DNA of 64,000 nt, taken from Lysobacter defluvii IMMIB APB-9 = DSM 18482. GTDB lineage: Bacteria; Pseudomonadota; Gammaproteobacteria; Xanthomonadales; Xanthomonadaceae. Position 1 is the stretch's first letter. Every line of letters starts with the position of its first letter. A program made the translations under genes and the position numbers. The stretch is taken from contig NZ_AUHT01000007.1 of the NCBI RefSeq assembly GCF_000423325.1, forward strand, positions 1-64,000. Direction: 5' to 3'. This document shows positions 15,451 to 23,257 of this stretch, one piece after another. The notes under the pieces are model-generated. The model was not told the DNA's origin, searched no databases, and saw nothing but the letters and a program-made list of their open reading frames with translations.

Positions 15451-16629
15451 GTGCCCGGCGCCACTACCCCGCAGACGATCACCGCACTGGCCGACCGCTG
15501 CGTCCAGTGCGGGCTCTGCCTGCCGGCCTGCCCCACCTACTCGCTGGAGCGGCTGGAGCCGCAGTCGCCCCGCGGCCGCATCGCGCTGGCCCGCGCCTGG
15601 GCCCTGGACATCATCGACCCGACGCCGGCCGGCGACCGGCACCTGGACGACTGCCTCGCATGCCGCGCCTGCGAGGCGGTGTGCCCGGCGGGCGTCCGGT
15701 ATGGGGAGTTGCTCGTGCGCACGCGCGGGGTGCAGCGCGGGCGCCGGGGGGCGAGTGCCCGGCAGAGGCTGGTCGAGTGGCTGGCCGCGCGGCCGCGGGT
15801 GCTCGGGAGCTTGCTCGGGGCCTATCGGGTCACCGCCCGCGTGTTGCCGTCGCGGCTGCGACCGCTTCCCCTGCCGCCGCGCCCCACGTCTATTCCGGCG
15901 CCCGACGCCACGCCGACCCGCGAACCCGCGGCTGCGGGTACCGCCGCTGGCCTCGACCTGCCCACCCGAGTCCAGCTGTTCACCGGCTGCGTGGCCACCG
16001 CGTACGAGCCACCGGTGCGCGCCGCGCTCGCCCGCCTGCTCGGGGCACTGGGCATCGAGGTGCACGTGCCACCGGTCCAGGGCTGCTGTGGCGCCCTGCA
16101 TGCACATGCCGGCAACCTCGAGGGCGCGGAGGCGCTTGCCACCCGCAACCGCCGCGCCTTCGGAGGGGAGGCGGACGCGCCGCCGGTCCTCACCCTGGCC
16201 AGCGGCTGCCACGAGTCGGTGGCGGGCGCCCTGCCCGGCCGCGCCATCGACGCCCTCGAGTTCCTGGACCGGCATGCCGACCGCCTGTCATTCGCCGCGC
16301 GACCCGAACGGATCGCCCTGCACCTGCCCTGCACCCAGCGCAACGTCGTCGGCTCTGCCCCCGCGCTCCGCCGCCTGCTCACGCGCGTGCCGGAACTCGA
16401 GGTGGTCGAACTGGACGCCGGCCATGGCTGCTGTGGCGCCGCCGGCACCAACATGCTGCTGGATCCGGAGCGCGCCGCCGCGTTCCGCGAGCCCCTGCTC
16501 GACCAGCTCCACGCCTGCGGAGCCACCCGCGTGCTCGGCGCCAACATCGGCTGCCGCCTGCACCTGGCCAACGGCACACGGGTGCCGGTCCAGCACCCGC
16601 TGGAGCTGCTGGCCGAAGCGCTGCGCTGA
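15451..16629 (+). CDS. GlcF-like (Fe-S)-binding oxidoreductase subunit
   Basis: 392-residue protein with two ferredoxin-type 4Fe-4S motifs: C17-x2-C20-x2-C23-x3-C27P and C68-x2-C71-x2-C74-x3-C78P. Two CCG-type cysteine-rich domains follow (GCVATAYEP with QGCCGALH; HLPCTQRN with GHGCCGAAGTN), as in GlcF of glycolate oxidase, GlpC and heterodisulfide reductase subunits. No glcD or glcE partner is adjacent, so the electron donor is unknown; coq7 downstream may be coincidental. Start is a GTG at 15451 without a clear ribosome site. Two Pro/Ala-rich linkers (about 125-155) are less conserved. Confidence 0.82.
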   Translation: MPGATTPQTITALADRCVQCGLCLPACPTYSLERLEPQSPRGRIALARAWALDIIDPTPAGDRHLDDCLACRACEAVCPAGVRYGELLVRTRGVQRGRRGASARQRLVEWLAARPRVLGSLLGAYRVTARVLPSRLRPLPLPPRPTSIPAPDATPTREPAAAGTAAGLDLPTRVQLFTGCVATAYEPPVRAALARLLGALGIEVHVPPVQGCCGALHAHAGNLEGAEALATRNRRAFGGEADAPPVLTLASGCHESVAGALPGRAIDALEFLDRHADRLSFAARPERIALHLPCTQRNVVGSAPALRRLLTRVPELEVVELDAGHGCCGAAGTNMLLDPERAAAFREPLLDQLHACGATRVLGANIGCRLHLANGTRVPVQHPLELLAEALR

Positions 16630-16653
16630 CGGCCGCCGCACGCCAGCATCCAA

Positions 16654-16659
16654 TAGAAT
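16654..16659 (+). promoter_or_regulatory. coq7: Candidate -10 box of coq7, start-proximal
   Basis: TAGAAT ends six bases before the coq7 ATG (16666), in the string TAGAATCGCGGGATG. The spacing predicts a leaderless transcript; there is no ribosome site between. Confidence 0.45.
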
Positions 16660-16665
16660 CGCGGG

Positions 16666-17310
16666 ATGAATACCGTCCGCCGCCTCACCCCCCTCGACCG
16701 GATCATCGACCAGGGCCAGCGCGCCCTGGAGACCGTCTTCGGCAACCCGCCCGCCGCCCGCCCGAACCCCGCCGCCGGCCTGCCCGAGGTCGAACTGGAC
16801 GATTCCGAGCGCCGCCACGCCGCCGGCCTGATGCGCATCAACCACGTCGGCGAGGTCTGCGCCCAGGCGCTCTACCTCGGCCAGGCCGCGGTCGCGCGCA
16901 GCGAGGAAACCCGCGAGCACCTGCTCCACGCCGCCCAGGAAGAAACCGACCACCTGGCCTGGTGCGCCGACCGCCTGCGCGAACTCGACAGCCGTCCCAG
17001 CGTGTTCAATCCGCTGTGGTACGCCGGCAGCTACGCGATCGGCACCGCCGCCGGGCTGCGCGGCGACGGCTGGAACCTGGGCTTCGTGGTCGAGACCGAG
17101 CGCCAGGTCGAGGCGCACATCGACGAGCACCTGGACCATCTCCCGCCGGCGGACTCGCGCAGCCGGGCGATCCTGGAGGTCATGAAGGCCGACGAGGCGC
17201 GCCACGCGGACAACGCCGAGGCGGCGGGGGCGCGGGTGCTGCCGTTCCCGATTCCGTGGGTGATGGCGATGGCGTCTAAGGTGATGAAGGCGGTGGCGTA
17301 CCGGGTCTGA
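16666..17310 (+). CDS. coq7: Demethoxyubiquinone hydroxylase Coq7
   Basis: Di-iron monooxygenase, 214 residues, that hydroxylates the 2-polyprenyl-3-methyl-6-methoxy-benzoquinol ring in ubiquinone synthesis, peripheral on the inner membrane. Iron ligands are visible as E63 in INHVGEVCAQ, E93 and H96 in QEETDHL, and the second repeat ERQVEAHIDEHL and MKADEARHAD. The C-terminus PWVMAMASKVMKAVAYRV is a membrane-contact helix typical of the proteobacterial form. It follows the GlcF-like gene by 36 nt on the same strand but has its own -10-like box. Confidence 0.95.
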   Translation: MNTVRRLTPLDRIIDQGQRALETVFGNPPAARPNPAAGLPEVELDDSERRHAAGLMRINHVGEVCAQALYLGQAAVARSEETREHLLHAAQEETDHLAWCADRLRELDSRPSVFNPLWYAGSYAIGTAAGLRGDGWNLGFVVETERQVEAHIDEHLDHLPPADSRSRAILEVMKADEARHADNAEAAGARVLPFPIPWVMAMASKVMKAVAYRV

Positions 17311-17337
17311 TTCGCGGGGCAAGCCTGCGGAGCGCTT

Positions 17338-17484
17338 GTCGGCTCCGGGCTGAGCGGCGCGCGTGCGAGGTGCTTGCTGGTCGGTTCGGTCTGCCCATCC
17401 ATGGGCAGACTCACCGAGCGCAGGCCATCCATGGCCTGCTCCAGCAACACCTCGCACGCACGCCGCCCCGGCGTATCAGGCAAC
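17338..17484 (+). repeat. Structured inverted-repeat element, copy 1 (three-stem cloverleaf type)
   Basis: Outer arms 17356-17380 and 17441-17464 pair over about 24 nt. Inside are hairpin A (17389-17410, ten pairs around CATCCATG) and hairpin B (17421-17438, eight pairs around the same CATCCATG). A CGGT/ACCG pair extends the A stem. The copy at 17975-18121, in opposite orientation, shares the layout, the loops and single-stranded parts, but its stems differ by paired substitutions. Flanks GGCTCCGG...GAGCG and CCGGCGTATC are also shared. It lies between coq7 and the orphan antidote gene. Confidence 0.85.
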
Positions 17485-17515
17485 CGCCGGCACGCACACC
17501 GCAGCGGCGTATCCG

Positions 17516-17857
17516 TCAGGCGGCAGAGCGTGGTTTGTCGGCCTCCACACTGAGGCGCAGCCCGAGTGCCGCGAGGATTCGTTGGATCGTGTCGAAGCGC
17601 GGCTTTGCGCCGGGCGCGAGGGTCTTGTAGAGGCTTTCACGACCAAGCCCGGCTTCACGGGCGACGCGTGTCATTCCCTTGGCCTTGGCGATGTGGCCCA
17701 ACGCTCGAAGCAACTCATCCGCGTCGCCGTCGGCCAGCACCTGAGAGAGGTACTCGGTGATTGCCTCGTCGCTGTCGAGGTAGTCGGCCAAGTCAAATGG
17801 CTGCACTCCCAGTGCCTCCAGCGCAGCCGGGGCAGGCGTGATTTTCCGCTTTGTCAT
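17516..17857 (-). CDS. Orphan addiction-module antidote protein (HigA/HI1420-like, Xre HTH)
   Basis: 113 residues. FDLADYLDSDEAITEYLSQVLADG at the start and AKGMTRVAREAGLGRESLYKTLAPGAKPRFDTIQRILAALG form the helix-turn-helix of the putative addiction-module antidote family. Such antitoxins normally follow a RelE-like HI1419-type toxin gene. The upstream 117 nt up to the repeat at 17975 contain no toxin reading frame, so it is an orphan. Start ATG 17857 is preceded by GGAGTGAGTTCC. A palindrome GTATCC-GGTT-GGATAC at 17935-17950 could be its operator. The gene is bracketed by inverted copies of the structured repeat. Confidence 0.85.
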   Translation of the reverse strand: MTKRKITPAPAALEALGVQPFDLADYLDSDEAITEYLSQVLADGDADELLRALGHIAKAKGMTRVAREAGLGRESLYKTLAPGAKPRFDTIQRILAALGLRLSVEADKPRSAA

Positions 17858-17934
17858 GGAACTCACTCCGTCAGCGCCGGACCTTTGCCAAGGCGTAGTT
17901 GTCGCAATGGCGCGTCCGCATGATACGCGGGGAT

Positions 17935-17950
17935 GTATCCGGTTGGATAC
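17935..17950. promoter_or_regulatory. Candidate operator palindrome upstream of the orphan antidote gene
   Basis: GTATCC-GGTT-GGATAC, six perfect pairs, 78 nt upstream of the antidote start. HTH antidotes of this family autoregulate, so this is a plausible site, but there is no second copy to compare. Confidence 0.35.
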
Positions 17951-17974
17951 GAAGCGCGATTTCCTGGTCGCGCC

Positions 17975-18121
17975 GCATGCCCGATACGCCGGTGCGGCGT
18001 CCGTGTGGGGTGTTGCCGGAGCAGACCATGGATGGTCTGCGCCCGGTGAGTCGCGCCATGGATGGCGCGATCGAACCGGCCGGCAAGCACCCCACACGGG
18101 CGACGCTCTTTCCGGAGCCAA
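17975..18121 (-). repeat. Structured inverted-repeat element, copy 2 (opposite orientation)
   Basis: Outer arms 17997-18019 and 18080-18106 pair (GTGTGGGGTG type). Inner hairpins are 18021-18040 (nine pairs around CATGGATG) and 18051-18070 (nine pairs). Read on the minus strand it aligns end to end with the element at 17338-17484, including the loops CATCCATG, the linker ACTCACCG and the outer GGCTCCGG and CCGGCGTATC flanks. Stem sequences differ by compensating pairs, e.g. AGGCCAT/ATGGCCT versus AGACCAT/ATGGTCT. Confidence 0.85.
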
Positions 18122-18143
18122 CGAACCTGCCGTCCAGATGCAA

Positions 18144-18169
18144 CAAGGCCGGCGTAGTAGCCGGCCTTG
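18144..18169 (-). terminator. speD: Terminator-like hairpin after speD
   Basis: CAAGGCCGGC/GCCGGCCTTG, ten pairs with a six-base loop. On the minus strand it is followed by TTGCATC, a weak U-tract. It lies 47 nt past the speD stop. Confidence 0.6.
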
Positions 18170-18178
18170 CGGGATAAC

Positions 18179-18214
18179 GTCCTTGGGTCCCCGCGTTCGC
18201 GGGAACGACGGGGG
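18179..18214. repeat. GTCATCCCCGCG-family palindrome, variant end unit
   Basis: CGTCCTTGGGTCCCCGCG then CGCGGGAACGACGG, the same unit type as 13171-13206, two bases from the speD stop. Confidence 0.65.
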
Positions 18215-18216
18215 GC

Positions 18217-19014
18217 TCAGTCGACCAGGTTGCGGCCGTGGTAGAGCTCCTCGATCTCGCGCTTGAGCCGCATCTCGACCTTCATCCGGTCCTTGAACGA
18301 CAGGTTGCGCGCCTTTTCCTCGAACAGGTACTGGTCCAGGTCGAAGTCCCTCAGGTGCATCTTCGTGTGGAAGATGTTCTCCTGGTAGACGTTCACGTCG
18401 AGCATCTCGTAGCGCGACTTGATGTTCTTGTGCAGGTAGTCCTGGATCGAGTTGATCTTGTGGTCGATGTAGTGCTTCTTGCCCTTCACGTCGCGGGTGA
18501 AGCCACGGACGCGGTAGTCCATGATCACGATGTCGGACTCGAGCGACTCGATCAGGAAGTTCAGCGCCTTCAGCGGCGAGATCACGCCGCAGGTGGCCAC
18601 GTCGATGTCGGCGCGGAAGGTCGCGATGCCGTTGTCCGGGTGGGTCTCCGGATAGGTGTGCACGGTGATGTGCGACTTGTCCATGTGCGCGACCACCGCG
18701 TCGGAGATCACGCCCTTGGCATCCTTCTTGTCGATCACCGGCTCCTCCGAAATGAGGATGGTCACCGACGCACCCTGCGGGTCGTAGTCCTGGCGGGACA
18801 CGTGCAGGATGTTCGCGCCGATGATGTCGGCGACGTTGGTGAGGATCTGCGTGAGCCGATCGGCGTTGTACACCTCGTCGATGTACTCGATGTAGCGGCG
18901 TCGCTCATCTTCCGACGCCGCGTAGCAGACGTCGTAGATGTTGAACGACAGCGCCTTGGTGAGGTTGTTGAACCCCTGCAGGCGCAGGCGCGGCAACGGC
19001 TTGGGCTGGACCAC
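18217..19014 (-). CDS. speD: S-adenosylmethionine decarboxylase proenzyme
   Basis: Makes decarboxylated AdoMet for spermidine synthesis. 265 residues, the long class found in Gammaproteobacteria such as E. coli (264). Self-cleavage is expected at Ser114 in [12 protein letters not shown], giving the pyruvoyl group. [23 protein letters not shown] and [16 protein letters not shown] are family blocks. The start is a GTG at 19014 ([19 protein letters not shown]). A CATAAT box sits 35 nt upstream. It is divergent from clp, the order also known in Xanthomonas. Confidence 0.95.
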   Translation of the reverse strand: MVQPKPLPRLRLQGFNNLTKALSFNIYDVCYAASEDERRRYIEYIDEVYNADRLTQILTNVADIIGANILHVSRQDYDPQGASVTILISEEPVIDKKDAKGVISDAVVAHMDKSHITVHTYPETHPDNGIATFRADIDVATCGVISPLKALNFLIESLESDIVIMDYRVRGFTRDVKGKKHYIDHKINSIQDYLHKNIKSRYEMLDVNVYQENIFHTKMHLRDFDLDQYLFEEKARNLSFKDRMKVEMRLKREIEELYHGRNLVD

Positions 19015-19207
19015 TGGCGTAACACCCCGGTTCGGGACACAAGAGCGGAATTATGGGGCACGCGGTGCGCGCAAAGGAACCATGCCGGATGCGGCGTTGT
19101 GGCTGCGTCCATGCGGGCGCGCAGTCAGAAACTGTCGCCGCGCGGCATCATTTGCCACCGCATGGCGCTACCGCCTAAGCTCACCCGAACCTTAGCGTTT
19201 CGTGAAC

Positions 19208-19894
19208 ATGACCGTCTTGCAGGGCCACACTACGTTGATGCGCCGTCCGACTACCCCCCTGACTCCCGATGGGGCGACGATCGAGCGTTTCCTCGCACAC
19301 TGCCACCGTCGGCGCTATCCGTCGCGTACCGATGTGTTCCGGCCCGGCGACCCGGCCAACACCCTCTACTACATCGTTTCCGGCTCGGTCAGCATCATCG
19401 CCGAGGAGGAGGACGGCCGTGAGCTGGTGCTGGGCTACTTCGGTCCCGGCCAGTTCGTCGGCGAGCTCGGCCTGTTCGTCGAGAGCAGCCAGCGCGAGGT
19501 GATCCTGCGCAGCCGCGCGCCCTGCGAGCTGGCCGAGATCGGGCACGAGCGCTTCTACGAACTGCTGCTGTCGCGCCTGGCACCGGACGCCCCCAAGCTG
19601 CTGTACGCGATGGGCGCGCAGATCTCCCGCCGCCTGCTCGACACCAGCCGCAAGGCCAGCCGCCTGGCCTTCCTGGACGTTACCGACCGCATCGTGCGCA
19701 CGCTGTTCGACCTGGCCAAGGAGCCGGAGGCGATGAGCCACCCCGACGGCACCCAGATCCGCGTGTCGCGCCAGGAGCTGTCGCGCCTGGTGGGCTGCTC
19801 GCGCGAGATGGCGGGTCGGGTCCTGAAGAAGCTCGAGGCCGATGGCAAGCTGCACGCCCGCGGCAAGACGATCGTCATCTACGGGACGCGATAA
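19208..19894 (+). CDS. clp: CRP-family global regulator Clp
   Basis: Transcription factor of the CRP/FNR family. The cyclic-nucleotide domain (about 20-130) reads FRPGDPANTLYYIVSGSVSIIAEE and GYFGPGQFVGELGLF. The C-terminal winged HTH contains VSRQELSRLVGCSREMAGRVLKKL. The sequence closely matches the Clp proteins of Xanthomonas, which respond to c-di-GMP by losing DNA binding and control virulence, exopolysaccharide and enzymes; that function is established for Xanthomonas and inferred here. I use the ATG at 19208; a GTG two codons upstream (19202) would give 230 residues. No strong ribosome site is seen. Confidence 0.95.
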   Translation: MTVLQGHTTLMRRPTTPLTPDGATIERFLAHCHRRRYPSRTDVFRPGDPANTLYYIVSGSVSIIAEEEDGRELVLGYFGPGQFVGELGLFVESSQREVILRSRAPCELAEIGHERFYELLLSRLAPDAPKLLYAMGAQISRRLLDTSRKASRLAFLDVTDRIVRTLFDLAKEPEAMSHPDGTQIRVSRQELSRLVGCSREMAGRVLKKLEADGKLHARGKTIVIYGTR

Positions 19895-19899
19895 GCGAC

Positions 19900-19953
19900 C
19901 GTCATCCCCGCGCACGCGGTAACCCCGTCATCCCCGCGCACGCGGGGATCCAG
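19900..19953. repeat. Two direct copies of the GTCATCCCCGCG palindrome
   Basis: CGTCATCCCCGCGCACGCG occurs twice in tandem (19900-19918 and 19926-19944); only the second continues as GGGGATCCAG. They separate the convergent clp and HAD genes. Confidence 0.8.
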
Positions 19954-19965
19954 ACGCCCGCGTCG

Positions 19966-20751
19966 TCAGGCCGCCCGCGTCGGATCGACCTTGTCCGCCG
20001 GCGCCCCCGCACGATCAACGCATCCCCAGTTGAGGATCGGCGTGCCCGCCGGCAGCGCCTCCCGGAAGCGCTCCACGCTCTCCGCCTTCGGATTCACCAC
20101 CACCGGCTCGGCCGCCTCCATCAACAAGGGCAGGTCCGCGCTGCTGTCGGAATAGGCGCGCAGGACGGGGCCGGTGAAGCCGGCCTCGCGGAGCATCGTC
20201 ATCTTCATCCGGAAGTGGCAGTGGCGCACCGCGACGATGCCGCCGAGGCGCGGTCCCACCGCAGTGCCGACCACGGGAACATCCTCGTGGGCGACGAAGG
20301 CGAGGATGGCGCGGGCCAGCTCGGGCGGCGCGCCGGTGGCGATCACCACGCGGTCGCCGGCGCTGCGGTGCCGGGCCAGCACCTCCAGCGCGATGGGGAG
20401 CAGGCGTTCGCGCAGGCGCTCGTCGTGCAGGGCGACGTAGCGGTCGATGTGGTCGTCCAGGTCCTTCGGTCCGCGCAGGCCAACGGTGCCGGCCCAGACG
20501 AAACCGGAGATGCCGACACGGCGGGTCGGCAGGAACGCGATCATGGGGCCGAACACGGGGGCGATCAGCAGCGCCAGCGCGATCCGCCACCAGGAGCGCA
20601 TCACCAGCCACTTGAACAGGTGGCCACCGGAATCGCCGTCGTAGAGGGTGTGGTCGAAGTCGAACACGACCAGCGGGGCGCCGGTGCCTTCTTGGCCCTG
20701 CCCGGCGACCGCGACCTTCTCGCCGGCCGGCGTGGTCTTCTGTTCGCTCAT
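19966..20751 (-). CDS. HAD-superfamily IB phosphatase
   Basis: 261 residues. HAD motif I is [11 protein letters not shown] at about 30-40, motif [10 protein letters not shown], and motif [14 protein letters not shown] hydrophobic stretch [21 protein letters not shown] near residue 55 may insert in or touch the membrane, as in PgpC/SerB-like phosphatases, so a lipid-phosphate or phosphoserine-like substrate is possible. The ATG overlaps the trpC stop by four bases (ATGA), so it is translated with the trp genes. Substrate unknown. Confidence 0.75.
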   Translation of the reverse strand: MSEQKTTPAGEKVAVAGQGQEGTGAPLVVFDFDHTLYDGDSGGHLFKWLVMRSWWRIALALLIAPVFGPMIAFLPTRRVGISGFVWAGTVGLRGPKDLDDHIDRYVALHDERLRERLLPIALEVLARHRSAGDRVVIATGAPPELARAILAFVAHEDVPVVGTAVGPRLGGIVAVRHCHFRMKMTMLREAGFTGPVLRAYSDSSADLPLLMEAAEPVVVNPKAESVERFREALPAGTPILNWGCVDRAGAPADKVDPTRAA

Positions 20752-21539
20752 GCCTGGAACATCCTCTTCAGGGCCTCGCCGGGGTCGCGCTCGCGCATGA
20801 AGCTTTCGCCGATCAGGAAGGCGTCGACGCCAGCGGCGCGCAGGCGGGCGACATCCTCGCGGGTGGCGATGCCGCTCTCGGTGACCAGCAGGCGGTCGGG
20901 CGGGACTGCGTCGCGCAGCTGGATCGTGGTGTCCAGCGAGACGCTGAAGTCGCGCAGGTTGCGGTTGTTGATGCCGACCAGGTCGCAGTCAGCCTGCAGC
21001 GCGCGCTCGAGCTCGTCGATGTCGTGGACCTCCACCAGCACGTCCATGCCGAGCTCGTGGGCGAGGTTGGACATCTCCACGAGCGGGCCGTCCTCCAGGC
21101 TGGCGACGATCAGCAGGATGCAGTCGGCGCCGATCACCCGCGCCTCGTAGACCTGGTAGGGGTCGACGATGAAGTCCTTGCGCAACACCGGCAGCGAGCA
21201 GGCGGCGCGCGCCTCGCCCAGGTAGCGGTTGCTGCCCTGGAAGAAGTCCACGTCGGTCAGCACCGACAGGCAGGCCGCGCCGGCGGCCTCGTAGCTGCGG
21301 GCAATCGCGGCCGGGTCGAAGTCCTTGCGGATCAGACCCTTGGAAGGGCTGGCCTTCTTCACCTCGGCGATGACCGCGGCCTCTCCGGCGTCGAGCTTGC
21401 GCCGCATCGCGGCGGTGAAGCCGCGGGTCGGCGGCTGGTGGGCGGCGCGCGCGCGGATGCTGTCGAGCGAGCGGATGCGGCTGCGCTGGTCCACTTCCTC
21501 GTGCTTGCGGGCGAGGATCTGTTGCAGGATGTCGGTCAT
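20748..21539 (-). CDS. trpC: Indole-3-glycerol phosphate synthase
   Basis: 263-residue TIM barrel that closes the indole ring in tryptophan synthesis. [22 protein letters not shown] carries the catalytic lysine, [39 protein letters not shown]-type and [12 protein letters not shown] blocks follow in order. Start ATG 21539 is four bases after the trpD stop. It is a single-function TrpC without fused TrpF. Confidence 0.96.
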   Translation of the reverse strand: MTDILQQILARKHEEVDQRSRIRSLDSIRARAAHQPPTRGFTAAMRRKLDAGEAAVIAEVKKASPSKGLIRKDFDPAAIARSYEAAGAACLSVLTDVDFFQGSNRYLGEARAACSLPVLRKDFIVDPYQVYEARVIGADCILLIVASLEDGPLVEMSNLAHELGMDVLVEVHDIDELERALQADCDLVGINNRNLRDFSVSLDTTIQLRDAVPPDRLLVTESGIATREDVARLRAAGVDAFLIGESFMRERDPGEALKRMFQA

Positions 21540-21543
21540 GCGC

Positions 21544-22578
21544 CTATTGTCCCGCGAGTTCGCGGGTGGTGCTGACGAACTCGTCGAGCTTGGCGCGGGC
21601 GGCACCGGAATCGATGGCCTTGCGGGCGCGGTCGATGCCGTCGGCGATGTTCTCGGCGACGCCGGCCACGTACAGGGCCGCGCCGGCGTTGAGGGCGACG
21701 ATCTCGCGCGGCAGGCCCTCGCGGCCCTCGATCGCGTCGAGCACCATCGCCTTCGATTCCGCCGGGCCGGCGACGGCCAGGTTGCGGCTGGCGGCCATGG
21801 CGATGCCGAAGTCCTCTGGATGCACCTCGTACTCGCGCACCTTGCCGTCGCGCAGCTCGCCGACCATCGAGGCCGCGCCCAGCGACAGCTCGTCCATGCC
21901 ATCGCGGCCCCAGACCACCAGCGCGCGCTCGGCACCGAGCTCCTCCAGCACGCGCACCTGGATGCCGACCAGGTCGGGGTGGAACACGCCCATCATGATG
22001 TTAGGCGCGCCGGCCGGGTTGGTCAGCGGGCCGAGGATGTTGAACAGGGTGCGCACGCCCATCTCGCGCCGCACCGGGGCGACCACCTTCATCGCCGGGT
22101 GGTAGGCCGGGGCGTACATGAAGCCGATGCCGCTGCGGGCGATGGACGCGGCGACCTGCGCAGGTTCCAGCTCGATCGCCGCGCCCAGCGCCTCGAAGGC
22201 ATCGGCACTGCCGGAGCTCGACGACACGCTGCGCCCGCCGTGCTTGGCGACGCGGCCGCCGGCTGCGGCGATGACGAAGGTCGAGGCGGTGGAGATGTTG
22301 AAGGTGTTGGCGCCGTCCCCGCCGGTGCCGACGATGTCGACCAGGTGGGTGCGGTCGGCCACGTCCACGGTGCGGGCGAACTCGCGCATCGCCCGCGCCG
22401 CGCCGGCGATCTCGCCGATGGTCTCCTTCTTGACGCGCAGGCCGCTGATGATCGCCGCCGTCATCAGCGGACTGACCTCGCCGCGCATGACCTGCCGCAT
22501 GAGGTCGACCATCTCGTCGTGGAAGATCTCGCGGTGTTCGATGGTGCGCTGGAGCGCCTCTTGGGGAGTAATGGGCAT
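21544..22578 (-). CDS. trpD: Anthranilate phosphoribosyltransferase
   Basis: 344 residues. Transfers phosphoribose to anthranilate. The PRPP site is [17 protein letters not shown], then [21 protein letters not shown], and [21 protein letters not shown] take ATG 22578 ([13 protein letters not shown]); the frame extends upstream into the repeat at 22612, which argues against an earlier start. It precedes trpC by four bases. Confidence 0.96.
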   Translation of the reverse strand: MPITPQEALQRTIEHREIFHDEMVDLMRQVMRGEVSPLMTAAIISGLRVKKETIGEIAGAARAMREFARTVDVADRTHLVDIVGTGGDGANTFNISTASTFVIAAAGGRVAKHGGRSVSSSSGSADAFEALGAAIELEPAQVAASIARSGIGFMYAPAYHPAMKVVAPVRREMGVRTLFNILGPLTNPAGAPNIMMGVFHPDLVGIQVRVLEELGAERALVVWGRDGMDELSLGAASMVGELRDGKVREYEVHPEDFGIAMAASRNLAVAGPAESKAMVLDAIEGREGLPREIVALNAGAALYVAGVAENIADGIDRARKAIDSGAARAKLDEFVSTTRELAGQ

Positions 22579-22611
22579 CGGATTGGCTGGATAAGGAAGG
22601 TAGGGAGGAAA

Positions 22612-22676
22612 CGTCATCCCCGCGCACGCGGAGATCCAGTTTTCGGGCCTGGGTTCCCGCGTACGCGGGAACGACG
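22612..22676. repeat. GTCATCCCCGCG palindromes inside the trp operon
   Basis: A head unit (22612-22639, CGTCATCCCCGCG...GAGATCC) and a tail unit (22649-22676, GGGTTCCCGCG...CGCGGGAACGACGG) fill the gap between trpG and trpD. They interrupt an otherwise compact operon. Confidence 0.75.
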
Positions 22677-22677
22677 G

Positions 22678-23256
22678 TCAGCCGTCGAGGAAGTTCTGCA
22701 AGAGGGCGTGGCCGTGCTCGGTGAGGATGGATTCGGGGTGGAACTGGACGCCCTCGACCGGGTGCTCGCGGTGGCGCAGGCCCATGACTTCCTCGAAGCC
22801 GCCGTCCTCGTCCTCGGTCCAGGCGGTGACCTCCAGGCAGTCCGGGACGCTGGCGGGGGCGACCACCAGCGAGTGGTAGCGCGTCGCCTCGTAGCCGTCG
22901 GGCAGGCCGGCGAACACGCCCTGCCCGCGGTGGCGGATCGGCGAGGTCTTGCCGTGCATGATCCGCTTTGCCCGCACCACCTCGCCGCCGTACACCTGGC
23001 CGATGGCCTGGTGGCCCAGGCACACGCCCAGGATCGGGATGCGCGGGCCGAGGCGCTCGACCAGTTCCAGCGAGATGCCCGCCTCGTTGGGCGTGCACGG
23101 ACCCGGCGAGATCACGATCCGCTCCGGAGCCAGGCGCTCGACGTCGTCGACGGTCAGCTCGTCGTTGCGGACCACCTTCACCTCGGCCCCGAGCATCTGC
23201 AGGTACTGCACGAGGTTGAAGGTGAAGCTGTCGTAGTTGTCGATCATCAGCAGCAC
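22678..23256 (-). CDS. trpG: Anthranilate synthase glutaminase subunit
   Basis: 192-residue class I glutamine amidotransferase supplying ammonia to TrpE. The nucleophile is in [15 protein letters not shown], the catalytic HPES motif near the end ([14 protein letters not shown]), and [11 protein letters not shown] near residue 51. Could also serve p-aminobenzoate synthesis. It starts one base after trpE stops. Confidence 0.95.
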   Translation of the reverse strand: MLLMIDNYDSFTFNLVQYLQMLGAEVKVVRNDELTVDDVERLAPERIVISPGPCTPNEAGISLELVERLGPRIPILGVCLGHQAIGQVYGGEVVRAKRIMHGKTSPIRHRGQGVFAGLPDGYEATRYHSLVVAPASVPDCLEVTAWTEDEDGGFEEVMGLRHREHPVEGVQFHPESILTEHGHALLQNFLDG

Positions 23257-23257
23257 G

